64,000 nucleotides of DNA from Dyella subtropica. Its GTDB lineage: Bacteria; Pseudomonadota; Gammaproteobacteria; Xanthomonadales; Rhodanobacteraceae. Positions within the stretch are counted from its first letter, which is position 1, and each line of letters opens with the position of its first letter. The stretch lies in contig NZ_JAPDPD010000002.1 of NCBI RefSeq assembly GCF_026283965.1, positions 210,611-274,610 on the forward strand, written 5' to 3'. The notes under the pieces were generated by a model, which did no database searches, was not told the DNA's origin, and saw only the letters and a list, made by a program, of their open reading frames with translations. This document shows, in pieces, positions 52,935 to 61,332 of the stretch. Position numbers and translations under genes: made by a program.

Positions 52935-53390
52935 CTATCGAGATTTAAGTCGATCTTCCAGCTGCGTAGCCCGGTCGGCGGCCATCTCGATTTCGCATCC
53001 ATAGGAGGCTAGTTCGGCCTCCTCCTTGTTGCAGTAGCCATCGCGGAAACGTATCCAGCGCCTCTCCTCCTCACGAAGCTTCGCTTGCCCGTCTTTGCTT
53101 AGTGAAACCATCAGCTGTTTGTAGACCAGATTGAGCCTTCCATCCTGATAATCGTATTCGTCGTCCATGCAATCCTTCGTTGGTGGCGTGGATCCACCAG
53201 CGTCGCCTAGGCATTGCTTGAAGGAAGGGCGAATCTTAATGAGTGCGCTGTGTGCGGCCACCTCAGACAGCTTGGTGGGCATCGGGTGCGCTGGCCATTG
53301 ATCGGCCGAGCAAGAAAGCGACACGAATGCCATGGAGAATGCGGTTGCAAATAGAGCTTTTCGCTCGACTGAAATAGATGACGTGCGCAT
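52935..53390 (-). CDS. LprI-like (DUF1311) immunity protein, X-Tfi
   Basis: The 151-residue product starts at an ATG with GGAG upstream; a GTG at 53423 is also open. It has an N-terminal export signal ending near SLSCSA and a DUF1311/lysozyme inhibitor LprI-type domain: DCMDDEYDYQDGRLNLVYKQL, then EERRWIRFRDGYC and another Cys pair. Proteins of this family guard the periplasm against a secreted lysozyme-like effector. The gene is first in a two-gene unit, 57 bp upstream of the effector. Its specificity for the neighbouring effector is an inference from adjacency. Confidence 0.82.
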   Translation of the reverse strand: MRTSSISVERKALFATAFSMAFVSLSCSADQWPAHPMPTKLSEVAAHSALIKIRPSFKQCLGDAGGSTPPTKDCMDDEYDYQDGRLNLVYKQLMVSLSKDGQAKLREEERRWIRFRDGYCNKEEAELASYGCEIEMAADRATQLEDRLKSR

Positions 53391-53607
53391 CTCACGCTCC
53401 AGATGATGTTTTGTCTCCTTCACTGAGCATAGTTATGCATGCTTGGCTCGGCAATTGCGTGACTATCGGATGGATAAATCCACTGGCTGGTCTTTCACGT
53501 CTAGCCTAGAAATGGTCCCTGTGGACGCCTATGCGGCACGGGGTGAGAGGGTGGGCACGGCTACAGCGTGCCCACAGCACGGAGTGCCGCTGTCGAAAAA
53601 TCTGTGC

Positions 53608-54597
53608 TCAACCCACGTCCCACAACCGCCGAGCCTCTTCAGCAACGACATCCGGAAACTCTTCCGGGAAAAACAACTTCGCCCCTTCGATACGCCGCAC
53701 GCCGCGGGAGCGGGGCAAGGTCTTGTCGAGGTAGTCGGGGTCGTCCTTCGAAAAGATATCGTCGCCGGTGCCCCAGAGGATGCGTGTCGGTACGGCGCAG
53801 CGCTTCAGTGCCGGCTCGACGCCCGCTAAGGGGTTGGGCGCGAGGCCGATGGCGTAGGCGTTGGTCAGTGCCTTGCGGTGCGAAGACTCGACCAGCGGGT
53901 GGAGGTACATGTCGATGGTTTCGTCGGCGAGGCGGTCGGGGTAGGTGAAGGTCATGCCGCCGAGGCCCTTGTCCGAGCGCGCCAGGCTTTTGTCGGCGAC
54001 CCACGGTGCCAGCCACTCGTCGGCGAAGCGGCCGGCATGGGCCAGCTCGATCACGGGCAGCACGGCCGGTGGCGGGCAGTTGTTTTCTACGTCGCAGTTG
54101 GTCAGCAGCAGGGTGCGCACACGTTCCGGATGGCGCGTGACAAAGAGCTGGGCGACGGCGCCGCCGCTGTCGTTGGCGATGAGATCCACGCTGCCGATGG
54201 ACAGCTTGTCCAGCAAGGTCACCAGCATGTCGACCTGGTCGGCGGGCGTCACGCTCTGGCCTTCGGCGACTTGGGTGTAACCGAGGCCAAGCGAGTCCGG
54301 CGCGACGCAGCGGCGATAAGGCGACAACCGATCGAACGCGCCACGCCACTGGAAGCTGTTGAGTGGAAAGCCATGCAGGAACAGCGCGGCCGGACCGCTA
54401 CCGCGCTCCACATAGGCGATGTTGCCGAAGCGCGTACTGGCGAAACGCCGTGCGGCGTGCCATGCCGCCGCATCGGTGGGTGCGCTGCTTGCCTGGGAAG
54501 TGGCCATGCCCTGGCGGACGATGCGGGACGCGCAGCCGGCAACGACGCCAGCCGCCAAGGTGCCCATGGCCAAGCCGAGAAACTGTCTGCGATGCAT
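53608..54597 (-). CDS. Exported alpha/beta hydrolase, haloalkane dehalogenase/epoxide hydrolase-like
   Basis: The 329-residue protein has a twin-arginine signal (MHRRQFLGLAMG) with a Cys (AGCAS) that could be lipidated. The hydrolase core has HGFPLNSFQWRG near the oxyanion site and a nucleophile elbow with Asp in IANDSGGAVAQL, as in haloalkane dehalogenases and epoxide hydrolases, rather than Ser. A late acid is in WGTGDDIFS and a His is not obvious near the end, so the triad is not fully traced. The divergent XRE regulator and operator lie upstream. Substrate unknown. Confidence 0.8.
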   Translation of the reverse strand: MHRRQFLGLAMGTLAAGVVAGCASRIVRQGMATSQASSAPTDAAAWHAARRFASTRFGNIAYVERGSGPAALFLHGFPLNSFQWRGAFDRLSPYRRCVAPDSLGLGYTQVAEGQSVTPADQVDMLVTLLDKLSIGSVDLIANDSGGAVAQLFVTRHPERVRTLLLTNCDVENNCPPPAVLPVIELAHAGRFADEWLAPWVADKSLARSDKGLGGMTFTYPDRLADETIDMYLHPLVESSHRKALTNAYAIGLAPNPLAGVEPALKRCAVPTRILWGTGDDIFSKDDPDYLDKTLPRSRGVRRIEGAKLFFPEEFPDVVAEEARRLWDVG

Positions 54598-54671
54598 CTC
54601 GATACCCTCGTGGTGTGATGTGCGATGGGTGCCGATGATTGGCTTGCCCGGGCATGCCGGCAATGACGTTT

Positions 54672-54693
54672 CAGGTCATGCTTTCATGACCTG
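54672..54693. promoter_or_regulatory. Palindromic operator between hydrolase and XRE regulator
   Basis: Perfect 9-bp arms CAGGTCATG (54672-54680) and CATGACCTG (54685-54693) around CTTT, with a third half site AGGTCATGG at 54696-54704. It lies between the two divergent starts. Confidence 0.65.
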
Positions 54694-54772
54694 GGAGGTC
54701 ATGGCATCCACACTGCGGCGGTCGTATCCTGCGCGCTTGAACCGAAGCCACGCGCCCCTGCCGTCGACACCG

Positions 54773-55576
54773 ATGCCCGCGTCCCACGTGGGCGTTTTGC
54801 TGCGCGAATGGCGTGCCTCGCGACGCCTCAGTCAGCTGGATCTGGCTTTGGACGCTGGTGTATCCGCACGCCACCTCAGCTGTGTGGAAACCGGCAAGGC
54901 CCAGCCCAGTCGCGACATGCTGGCGCGCCTGGCCGACGCACTGGACATGCCTTTGCGCGAACGCAATGCGCTGCTGATGGCGGCGGGTTTCGCGCCGAAG
55001 TATCCGGAGTCCGCCCTGGCTACACCGGAGCTGGCCCAGATGCGCCGCGCCATCGAATTCATCCTGGCGCAGCAGGAGCCGTACCCGGCTTTCCTGCTCA
55101 ATCGTCATTGGGATGTGTTGATGGCGAACCAGGCGGCGATGCGCATCAATCATTTCGTTATGCGTGGCCGGCCTAGCGCGCATCAGAACATGCTGCGGCA
55201 AATTTTCGACCCCGATGATTTCAGGCAGGCCGTGGCCAATTGGGAAGAGGTGGCCCGCGACTTGATTCATCACCTTCACAACGAAGTCGCCGCCTCGCCA
55301 TCGGATACCAAGGCGCGCGAACTGTTGGAAGAAGTACTCGCTTATCCCGGCGTGCCGGCGCGTTGGCGTATGCGTGATCTCGGTGCGGCGCCGTCACCTT
55401 TGCTAACCACCGTGCTGCGTCGCGACGACACGGAAATGCATTTCTTCTCCACCATCACCACCTTCGGCACGCCTCGCGACGTGACCCTCGACGAGCTGCA
55501 TGTCGAATGTTGTTTTCCGGTGGATGAGGCGACGGCGGCGTTGTGCCGAGAGTTGGCGAAGGGCGAGCTTGCGTAG
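54773..55576 (+). CDS. XRE-family regulator with MmyB-like ligand-binding domain
   Basis: I take the ATG at 54773 (267 residues); in-frame ATGs at 54686 and 54701 would add 24-29 residues, and the choice is uncertain. The N-terminal helix-turn-helix (REWRASRRLSQLDLALDAG, then SARHLSCVETGKAQPSR) is of XRE type, and the C-terminal PAS-like MmyB domain contains ILAQQEPYPAFLLNRHWDVLMAN, typical of this group that controls a neighbouring oxidoreductase or hydrolase. It should bind the palindrome at 54672 and regulate the hydrolase. Its TAG stop coincides with the start of the GTAGGTTGGGG repeat. Confidence 0.85.
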   Translation: MPASHVGVLLREWRASRRLSQLDLALDAGVSARHLSCVETGKAQPSRDMLARLADALDMPLRERNALLMAAGFAPKYPESALATPELAQMRRAIEFILAQQEPYPAFLLNRHWDVLMANQAAMRINHFVMRGRPSAHQNMLRQIFDPDDFRQAVANWEEVARDLIHHLHNEVAASPSDTKARELLEEVLAYPGVPARWRMRDLGAAPSPLLTTVLRRDDTEMHFFSTITTFGTPRDVTLDELHVECCFPVDEATAALCRELAKGELA

Positions 55577-55703
55577 GTTGGGGCGCTCTCATTTACCTCG
55601 AACTACGAAGCGGTTCGGGTAGGTTAGGGTGAGCAGCGCGAACCCCAACATCAACGATAGCCATGGCGTTGGGGTTCACTTCGTTCACCCCAACCTACGA
55701 AGC
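55574..55703 (+). repeat. GTAGGTTGGGGTGAGC-family repeat, third copy with hairpin
   Basis: It starts with GTAGGTTGGGG right at the XRE stop (55574), then a second head GTAGGTTAGGGTGAGC near 55618 pairs with GTTCACCCCAACCTAC ending at 55698, with CGAACCCCAACA and TGTTGGGGTTC-like cores in between. Related to the copies at 23258 and 27795. Confidence 0.75.
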
Positions 55704-55752
55704 TAATTCGCTCCCTGATTGGCGTCGAATCTAAGCTACGCGAGCTCTTGGC

Positions 55753-55870
55753 TCCCTCTCTTGCTTGCAGGGGAGGGCTGGGGAGGGGTGAGTACTTGAG
55801 AAAGCGTTTCGGGAGAGGCTTTCGCAAGTGTTCACCCCCCTCCCGGCCTCCCCCTGCAAGCAAGGGGAGG
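55753..55870. repeat. Large imperfect inverted repeat before the UspA gene
   Basis: Arms at about 55753-55791 and 55832-55870 contain CTTGCTTGCAGGGG(A)GG and CCCCCTGCAAGCAAGG. Total span is 118 bp with a GC-rich central loop containing its own AAAGCG/CTTTCGC pair. It could be a small MITE-like element or a terminator of the converging genes. Confidence 0.65.
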
Positions 55871-55909
55871 AGAACATCGCACAGCTGAGATTCGACGCTG
55901 GTGAAGGAT

Positions 55910-56341
55910 TCAGTGGCAAACCAACACTGGCACGTCGCAACTCAAGATCACCTTGTGCGTCGTATTGCTCAGCAATAGCCGCTCGATGTTGTTGCACTCA
56001 TGCGCGTCCATCACGATCAGATCGCAGTGATACTTGGTTGCCGCACCGGCGATCGCGACATAAGGCCGATTGTCGAACAGATACTCCACGTCGCAGACCA
56101 CGTTGACCGCATGCGCCATCTCGCGCACTTTCGCGAGGTTTGTCTCGGCGCGTTCGCATGCTTGCTTGCGATAGATGTCGCCCTGGAGCACGTCGGCAAT
56201 GAAGCTCACGGCTGGTAGTGGTGTGAGCACATGAAGGGCGTGGATGCGCGCGCCGAGCTGAGCGGCCAGTTTGATCGCGGTGTTGATGGCTCGCATGGTG
56301 GGATCGGAGCCATCGGTGGGGAGCAGGATGTGTTTGAACAT
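55910..56341 (-). CDS. Universal stress protein (UspA family), ATP-binding motif lost
   Basis: The 143-residue protein is a single Usp domain: KHILLPTDGSD at the N-terminus, ALHVLTPLP, and the C-terminal KVILSCDVPVLVCH. The nucleotide-binding pattern GxxGx9G(S/T) found in ATP-binding members is not kept; the segment reads MDAHECNNIERLLLSNTTHK. It should then be of the non-ATP-binding UspA type. It may help survival under stress, as is generally described for the family. It is monocistronic, next to the M13 peptidase gene on the same strand. Confidence 0.85.
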   Translation of the reverse strand: MFKHILLPTDGSDPTMRAINTAIKLAAQLGARIHALHVLTPLPAVSFIADVLQGDIYRKQACERAETNLAKVREMAHAVNVVCDVEYLFDNRPYVAIAGAATKYHCDLIVMDAHECNNIERLLLSNTTHKVILSCDVPVLVCH

Positions 56342-56468
56342 GGTGATGGACTCCCGTGCAAGAAAGCGTTGGAGACCATGTCGCAGCTACGACTATAGGC
56401 TGATCCACGGCGTTCGCCAGTGCGCCCAGCTTGGTTTGGCGGCGGTTGCGGTCATGTGTTTCGCCCAT

Positions 56469-56497
56469 GAAAAAGGCCGCACCCCGGGAGGTGCGGC
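56469..56497 (-). terminator. Rho-independent terminator of the M13 peptidase gene
   Basis: A 9-bp GGCCGCACC/GGTGCGGCC stem (56474-56482 with 56489-56497) followed on the minus strand by five T residues. Confidence 0.9.
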
Positions 56498-56523
56498 CTC
56501 ATCTGTTTCAGGTGTTGGCGGGC

Positions 56524-58623
56524 TTACCAGATCTTCACGCGGTCCTTCGGATCCAGGTAAAGCTTCTCGCCGGCCTTCGGCTTGAACGCGTCGTACCAGG
56601 CGTCGAGATTGCGCACGGTCTGCGCGCGGAACTGGCCTGGGGCGTGCTCGTTGGTGACTACCTGCTGGCGCAGTGCAGCGTCGCGGGTCTTGGTGCGCCA
56701 GGATTGCGCGAAGGCGAGGAAGAAGCGCTGGTCGCCGGTCAGGCCGTCGATCACCGCTGCCGGTTTGCCGCCCAGCGACTTCTGGTAGGCCGCATAGGCA
56801 ATCGCCAGGCCGGACACGTCGGCAATGTTTTCGCCCAGCGTCTGCTGGCCGTTGAGGTGCAGGCCGGGCAGTGCCTCGTACGCGTTGAACTGCTCGGCCA
56901 GCCGCTGGCCGGCGGCTTTGAAGTGGGCCTGATCTTCCGGCGTCCACCAGTTGGCCAGGCGGCCCTGGGCGTCGAACTCGGCGCCGGTGTTGTCGAAGCT
57001 ATGGCTGATCTCATGACCGATCACAGCGCCGATCGAACCGTAGTTGGCGGCGGCGTCGGCCTTGGGATCGAAGAACGGCGCTTCGAGAATCGCGGCGGGG
57101 AAGTTCAGCGCGTTCTGCAGCGGCAGGTTCACCGCATTGACGGTCTGCGGCGTCATCCACCACTCGGCACGATCCACCGGCTTGCCGAGCTTGGCCAGTT
57201 GGTGGTGATACTCATGCTGTTCGGCGCGCAGGTGATTGCCGAGGGCGTCGTCCGGACGGATCTCCAGCTTGCCGTAGTCGCGCCAGGTTTCCGGGTAGCC
57301 CACGCCGACCTTGAGCGTGGCGATCTTCGCTTTGGCCTTCTGCTTGGTGGCAGGTGTCATCCAGTCCAGCGTGTCCACGTGCTCGTCGAACGCGGCCATG
57401 ATGTTGTGCACCATCTGCTGCACTTGCTGCTTGGACGACGCGGGGAAGTAGCGCTTCACATAGAGCTGGCCCACGGCGTCGCCCAGGTCATTGTTGGTGA
57501 AGCCGATGGCGCGCTTCCAGCGGTCACGCTGCTTGGGCGTGCCCTGCAGGGTGTGGCCGTAGAAGTCGAAGGCGAGGTCGGCATAGACCTTGGGTAGCAG
57601 GAGGGCGCTGTGATTGAGCGTGTGGAAGGTGAGGTAGTCCTTCCAGGTCTGCAGCGGCTCGCTTGCGGTCAGTGCGGAAAGCTTGGCGATGGCTTCCGGC
57701 TGCCAGGCGACGATGGTCTCTTGCTTGTCGAGGCCGGCGGCCTTGAAGTAAGCGGCCCAGTCCAGTCCCGGTGCACGCTTGGCGAACGACGACTCGGCCC
57801 ACGGGTTGTTGGCCTTGTGCACGTCCTGGCTATCGACCACCGGCGCCTGCGCGCTGGCGATCTTGGTTTCCAGCGCGAGGATGGCCTTGGCCTTGGTATC
57901 CGCATCGGCCACGCCGGCCTGCTTGAGCAGCCCGGCGATATAGGCCTGGTACTGAGTGCGGAACTCGGCCATGGCCTTGTCGTCGGACAGGTAGTAATCG
58001 CGGCCGGGCATGCCCAGGCCGCCCTGCAGCAGGTAGGGCACGCTGTGTGACGGGTCGTCCATGTTCTGGCTGACGAACAGGCCGAACAGGTTTTCGGTGT
58101 TGAAGTTGGTGGCGTTGACCGGATCCACGTCGGCGCGCAGCGTGCCGCCGAGGACGCTGGCCAGATCGGCCGGTGACTTGATCGCGTCGATCTTGGCCAG
58201 TACCGGCTTGATCGGCTCCAGGCCATGTTTCTCGATGGCCGCTTCATCCATGAAAGCGGCGTAGTAATCGGCGATCTTGCGTGCGTTGGTACCGGCGGCC
58301 GGGTTGCTCTTGCCGGCGTCGCGAATCAGTTCGGCGTTGCGCTTCTCGGCCTTCTCGAACACCTTCAGGAACACACCGGTGCTGGAGCGGTCGGCCGGGA
58401 TTTCGGCTGTCTTGGCCCAGGCGCCGTTGGCGTAGCTGTTGAAGTCATCGCCCGGCTTCACCGCGTGGTCGATACCGGCGAGATCCACACCCGACGCGCT
58501 GCGGGTTTCTTGCGCGGCGCTGTCGGTGGCCGGCACGGCTTGCTGCGGTGCGGCAGGCATGGCGGCCAGGGTGGAGGCGCCACCAAGAACGGCGGCGGTG
58601 AAAATCCAACGGATGCGCTGCAT
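56524..58623 (-). CDS. M13-family zinc metallopeptidase (neprilysin/PepO type), exported
   Basis: The 699-residue protein has a signal peptide (to about residue 28) and the M13 domain pair. The zinc motif is HEISH (about residue 537) with the third ligand in GENIADVSG (about 597), and NAVNLPLQNALNFPAAIL precedes the active site. The usual C-terminal CxVW is here VKIW, so the final disulfide is missing. The ATG at 58623 is chosen because the signal peptide begins there. It should cut peptides in the periplasm. It is divergent from the DUF899 gene by about 150 bp. Confidence 0.92.
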   Translation of the reverse strand: MQRIRWIFTAAVLGGASTLAAMPAAPQQAVPATDSAAQETRSASGVDLAGIDHAVKPGDDFNSYANGAWAKTAEIPADRSSTGVFLKVFEKAEKRNAELIRDAGKSNPAAGTNARKIADYYAAFMDEAAIEKHGLEPIKPVLAKIDAIKSPADLASVLGGTLRADVDPVNATNFNTENLFGLFVSQNMDDPSHSVPYLLQGGLGMPGRDYYLSDDKAMAEFRTQYQAYIAGLLKQAGVADADTKAKAILALETKIASAQAPVVDSQDVHKANNPWAESSFAKRAPGLDWAAYFKAAGLDKQETIVAWQPEAIAKLSALTASEPLQTWKDYLTFHTLNHSALLLPKVYADLAFDFYGHTLQGTPKQRDRWKRAIGFTNNDLGDAVGQLYVKRYFPASSKQQVQQMVHNIMAAFDEHVDTLDWMTPATKQKAKAKIATLKVGVGYPETWRDYGKLEIRPDDALGNHLRAEQHEYHHQLAKLGKPVDRAEWWMTPQTVNAVNLPLQNALNFPAAILEAPFFDPKADAAANYGSIGAVIGHEISHSFDNTGAEFDAQGRLANWWTPEDQAHFKAAGQRLAEQFNAYEALPGLHLNGQQTLGENIADVSGLAIAYAAYQKSLGGKPAAVIDGLTGDQRFFLAFAQSWRTKTRDAALRQQVVTNEHAPGQFRAQTVRNLDAWYDAFKPKAGEKLYLDPKDRVKIW

Positions 58624-58771
58624 GGCGACGATTCCAGGGAGCAAAGGGACGCCAACGATAGCCGCCGGCCGTGGGTTTGTGGGGATGACGAATGGACTAT
58701 CTTTCGATGTCGATCCTCGCATCGTTCGTTCGACATAGAGATAAGGCCGGCCTTTCCAGAGGAAGTAAGCC

Positions 58772-59542
58772 ATGAATAACTCAGTCGTATCTCGCGATGA
58801 ATGGTTGAAGGCGCGCACGGATTTGTTGGTCAGGGAGAAGGCGTTCACGCGCATGAAGGACGAGTTGAACGCGGCGCGACGCGCGCTGCCCTGGGTGAAG
58901 GTGGAGAAGCGCTATGTGTTTGACGGGCCCGCAGGCCCGCTATCGCTGGCCGATCTGTTCCAGGGGCGCAGCCAGCTTTTCATGAAGCACTTCATGATGG
59001 GGCCGGGGCAGCAGCATCAGTGTGTGGGTTGCGCCTTCGAGGTCGATCATCTCGAAGGGATTCTTGTGCATCTGGAGCACCACGATGTGTCGTACGTGGC
59101 GGTGGCGCGTGCACCCATTGAGGAAATAGAAGCGCTCCGCACCAGGATGGCGTGGCGCTTCCCGTTCGTCTCATCGTTCCATAGCGACTTCAACTACGAC
59201 TTCAATGTGTCCTTCACGCCGGAGCAGTTGGCGGCGGGGAAGGCGTTCTACAACTTTCGCGAAACCGATCCGGGGTTGGAGGATCTTTCGGGCGACAGTG
59301 TCTTTTACAAAGACGCTGAAGGGCAGATCTTCCACACGTACTCGACGTTCGGGCGAGGCGGGGAGCAGTTTCTCGGTGCGTATGCGTTTCTTGATGTGAT
59401 GCCGAAGGGGCGCGATGAGACGGGGCCTTATCGATCGTTGACGGATTGGGTGCGGCCACACGATATGTATGGCAAGCATGGAGTGGTTGAGGGGACTGGG
59501 CGATACCACGCAGAGGGATGTGGTTGTGTGGCGCATACGTGA
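58772..59542 (+). CDS. DUF899 thioredoxin-like protein
   Basis: The 256-residue protein matches DUF899: an N-terminal SRDEWLKARTDLLVREKAFTRMKDE helix, then YVFDGPAGPLSLADLFQGRSQLFMKHFMM and HQCVGCAFEVDHL with a CxxC pair, and a C-terminal WVRPHDMYG. The thioredoxin-like fold and CxxC hint at a redox role; the true reaction is unknown. It is monocistronic. The 380 bp gap after it (59543-59922) holds only repeat copy D and the gap to pyrB. Confidence 0.85.
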   Translation: MNNSVVSRDEWLKARTDLLVREKAFTRMKDELNAARRALPWVKVEKRYVFDGPAGPLSLADLFQGRSQLFMKHFMMGPGQQHQCVGCAFEVDHLEGILVHLEHHDVSYVAVARAPIEEIEALRTRMAWRFPFVSSFHSDFNYDFNVSFTPEQLAAGKAFYNFRETDPGLEDLSGDSVFYKDAEGQIFHTYSTFGRGGEQFLGAYAFLDVMPKGRDETGPYRSLTDWVRPHDMYGKHGVVEGTGRYHAEGCGCVAHT

Positions 59543-59611
59543 TGCGGGTTTGAGACGCCGTTGCTATTTCGTCACTCGGCGTAGACCCTGTCTCTTGTGC
59601 ACAGCTCACAT

Positions 59612-59860
59612 GTTTGAACTCCCTCTCCCCGCCGGGGAGAGGGTTGGGGTGAGGGGCGGGTGCTCGCATGAGCATGGCTCTTTGCCTTCGCCTCCTCTCC
59701 CCTTTGGGGAGATGATTGAGGTGAGGGGCGGGTGCTCGCGATAACCTTTCACTGTCGTCACACCGGCGTAGGCCGGGGTCCAGTGGCGTTGACGCTTCGA
59801 TGTTCGCGTTATCGCGACCTGGCCGCTTATGCAGCGGGCATTCCGGACGCCTGCTGGCGA
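59612..59860 (+). repeat. Composite intergenic repeat, truncated copy D
   Basis: Two tandem heads (CTCTCCCCGCCGGGGAGAG and CTCTCCCCTTTGGGGAGA), each followed by GGTGAGGGGCGGGTGCTCGC, then the CACCGGCGTAGGCCGGGGTCCAGTGGCGT module and a part of the next segment. It stops before the ACTTTTCTCTG stem, so the last half of the element is missing compared with copies A-C. Confidence 0.8.
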
Positions 59861-59922
59861 CCGGTGAATGACCAGCGCAAGATTTCAGTGGGCGCTATCG
59901 CTATCGGCAAGCTAGGCAGTGC

Positions 59923-60849
59923 TCAGCGCGCCAGCACTTCGCCTAGCACGGCCATGCGTACGAAGACGCCGTTGCCGACTTGTTCGAGGATGCGGGATTG
60001 TGCGCCGTCGGCGACTTCGGAGGCGATTTCGGTGCCGCGGTTGATGGGGCCGGGGTGCATCACCATGCAGCCTTTGGCGGCGAGTGCCAGGCGGCGGTTG
60101 TCGAGGCCGAAGCGTTGGAAGTAGGCGGCTTCGTCGGGCAGGTCGGCGGCGGCCATGCGCTCTTTTTGCAGGCGAAGCATGATGACGGCGTCGGCGCCCT
60201 GGATGGCCTGGTCGAAGTCGGTGAAGCGTTCGCACTGGGGTAGTTCGGTGTCCGCCGGCATCAGCGCGGCGGGACCACACAGGCGGATGGTCTTGGTGCC
60301 GAGTGCGCTGAGTGCATGGACGTCCGAACGGGCCACGCGCGAGTGTTTCACGTCGCCGCAAATCACCACGGTGAGGTTTTCGAAATCGGGGCGGTGCTCG
60401 CGGATGGTCAGCGCGTCCAGCAGGCCCTGGGTGGGGTGAGCGCGACTGCCGTCGCCGGCGTTGACCACTGACACGCCGCTCATCGCGTGGCGCACCAGTT
60501 CATCAGGCGTGCCGGAGATTTTGTGGCGCACCACGATGGCGTCGAGGTGCATGGCTTCCAGCGTGTGCAGCGTGTCGTACAGCGCTTCGCCCTTGCTGGT
60601 GGAGGAGAAGCCGAGGTCGAAGTTGATCACGTCGGCGCCGAGGCGGCGTGCCGCGAGTTCGAACGACGTGCGCGTGCGCGTGGACGGCTCGAAGAACAGG
60701 TTGAGGATGGTGCGCCCGGCCAGCAGATCCAGCTTGCGGGTGCCGTGAGCGCAGGCGTCGCGCATGGACACGGCACGGTCGAGCAGACGCTCGATGGTGG
60801 CTCGCGGCAGGTTTTCGAGCGTGGTGAGGTGGCGCAGGCGTGAGGTCAT
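59923..60849 (-). CDS. pyrB: Aspartate carbamoyltransferase catalytic subunit
   Basis: This 308-residue enzyme condenses carbamoyl phosphate and aspartate in the first committed step of pyrimidine synthesis. The carbamoyl phosphate motif is EPSTRTRTSFE (about residues 52-62), and HPTQGLLDALTI near residue 135-146 is also conserved, along with a HPGPINRG segment at the C-terminus. No pyrI gene is adjacent. It is the last gene of the tonB-yqgE-ruvX-pyrB strand, with 30 bp to ruvX. Confidence 0.95.
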   Translation of the reverse strand: MTSRLRHLTTLENLPRATIERLLDRAVSMRDACAHGTRKLDLLAGRTILNLFFEPSTRTRTSFELAARRLGADVINFDLGFSSTSKGEALYDTLHTLEAMHLDAIVVRHKISGTPDELVRHAMSGVSVVNAGDGSRAHPTQGLLDALTIREHRPDFENLTVVICGDVKHSRVARSDVHALSALGTKTIRLCGPAALMPADTELPQCERFTDFDQAIQGADAVIMLRLQKERMAAADLPDEAAYFQRFGLDNRRLALAAKGCMVMHPGPINRGTEIASEVADGAQSRILEQVGNGVFVRMAVLGEVLAR

Positions 60850-60879
60850 GGGCGTTGTCGAGGGTCTGGGCGTCGAGGG

Positions 60880-61332
60880 TCAGGGATGGCTGAGGCCGTG
60901 AGCCGTCGGCTCGATGGGCTGGGCAAGCCAGCGCTCGAGGATCACGGCGGCGGCTTCGGCGTCGATGGTGGCGGCATCGCGGCGTTTCTTCAGTCCGGCG
61001 GCGCGCGCATCGGCAAAACGTTGCGCGGCTTCCTGCGAGCTGTGGCGTTCGTCGATCAAGGCGACCGGCAGGCGATAGCGTTCGCTCAAGCGTTCGGCGA
61101 GGCGGCGGGCGCCACGGCTGGCGGCTTGTTCTTCGCCTTCCAGCGTCAGCGGCAGGCCGATGACCAGGGTGTCCGGCAGCCATTCCTGACGCAGGGCGTC
61201 GAGCTTCTGCCAGTCGGGTTCGCCGTCGCGGACCGGGATGGCGGCGAGGGCGCGGGCAAGCCCCGTGAACCGGTTGCCGACCGCGACGCCGAGCAGGCGG
61301 CTGCCGTAGTCGAAACCGAACACACAGCTCAT
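60880..61332 (-). CDS. ruvX: Holliday junction resolvase-like RNase H-fold protein (RuvX/YqgF)
   Basis: The 150-residue protein begins with FDYGSRLLGVAVGN, the first acidic strand of the RuvC/RNase H fold, and has LPLTLEGEEQAAS and LIDERHSSQEA later, then a final DAEAAAVILE. It is linked to rRNA processing and anti-termination, and to resolving junctions in some bacteria. It overlaps the yqgE gene by four bases (ATGA) and precedes pyrB. Confidence 0.9.
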   Translation of the reverse strand: MSCVFGFDYGSRLLGVAVGNRFTGLARALAAIPVRDGEPDWQKLDALRQEWLPDTLVIGLPLTLEGEEQAASRGARRLAERLSERYRLPVALIDERHSSQEAAQRFADARAAGLKKRRDAATIDAEAAAVILERWLAQPIEPTAHGLSHP

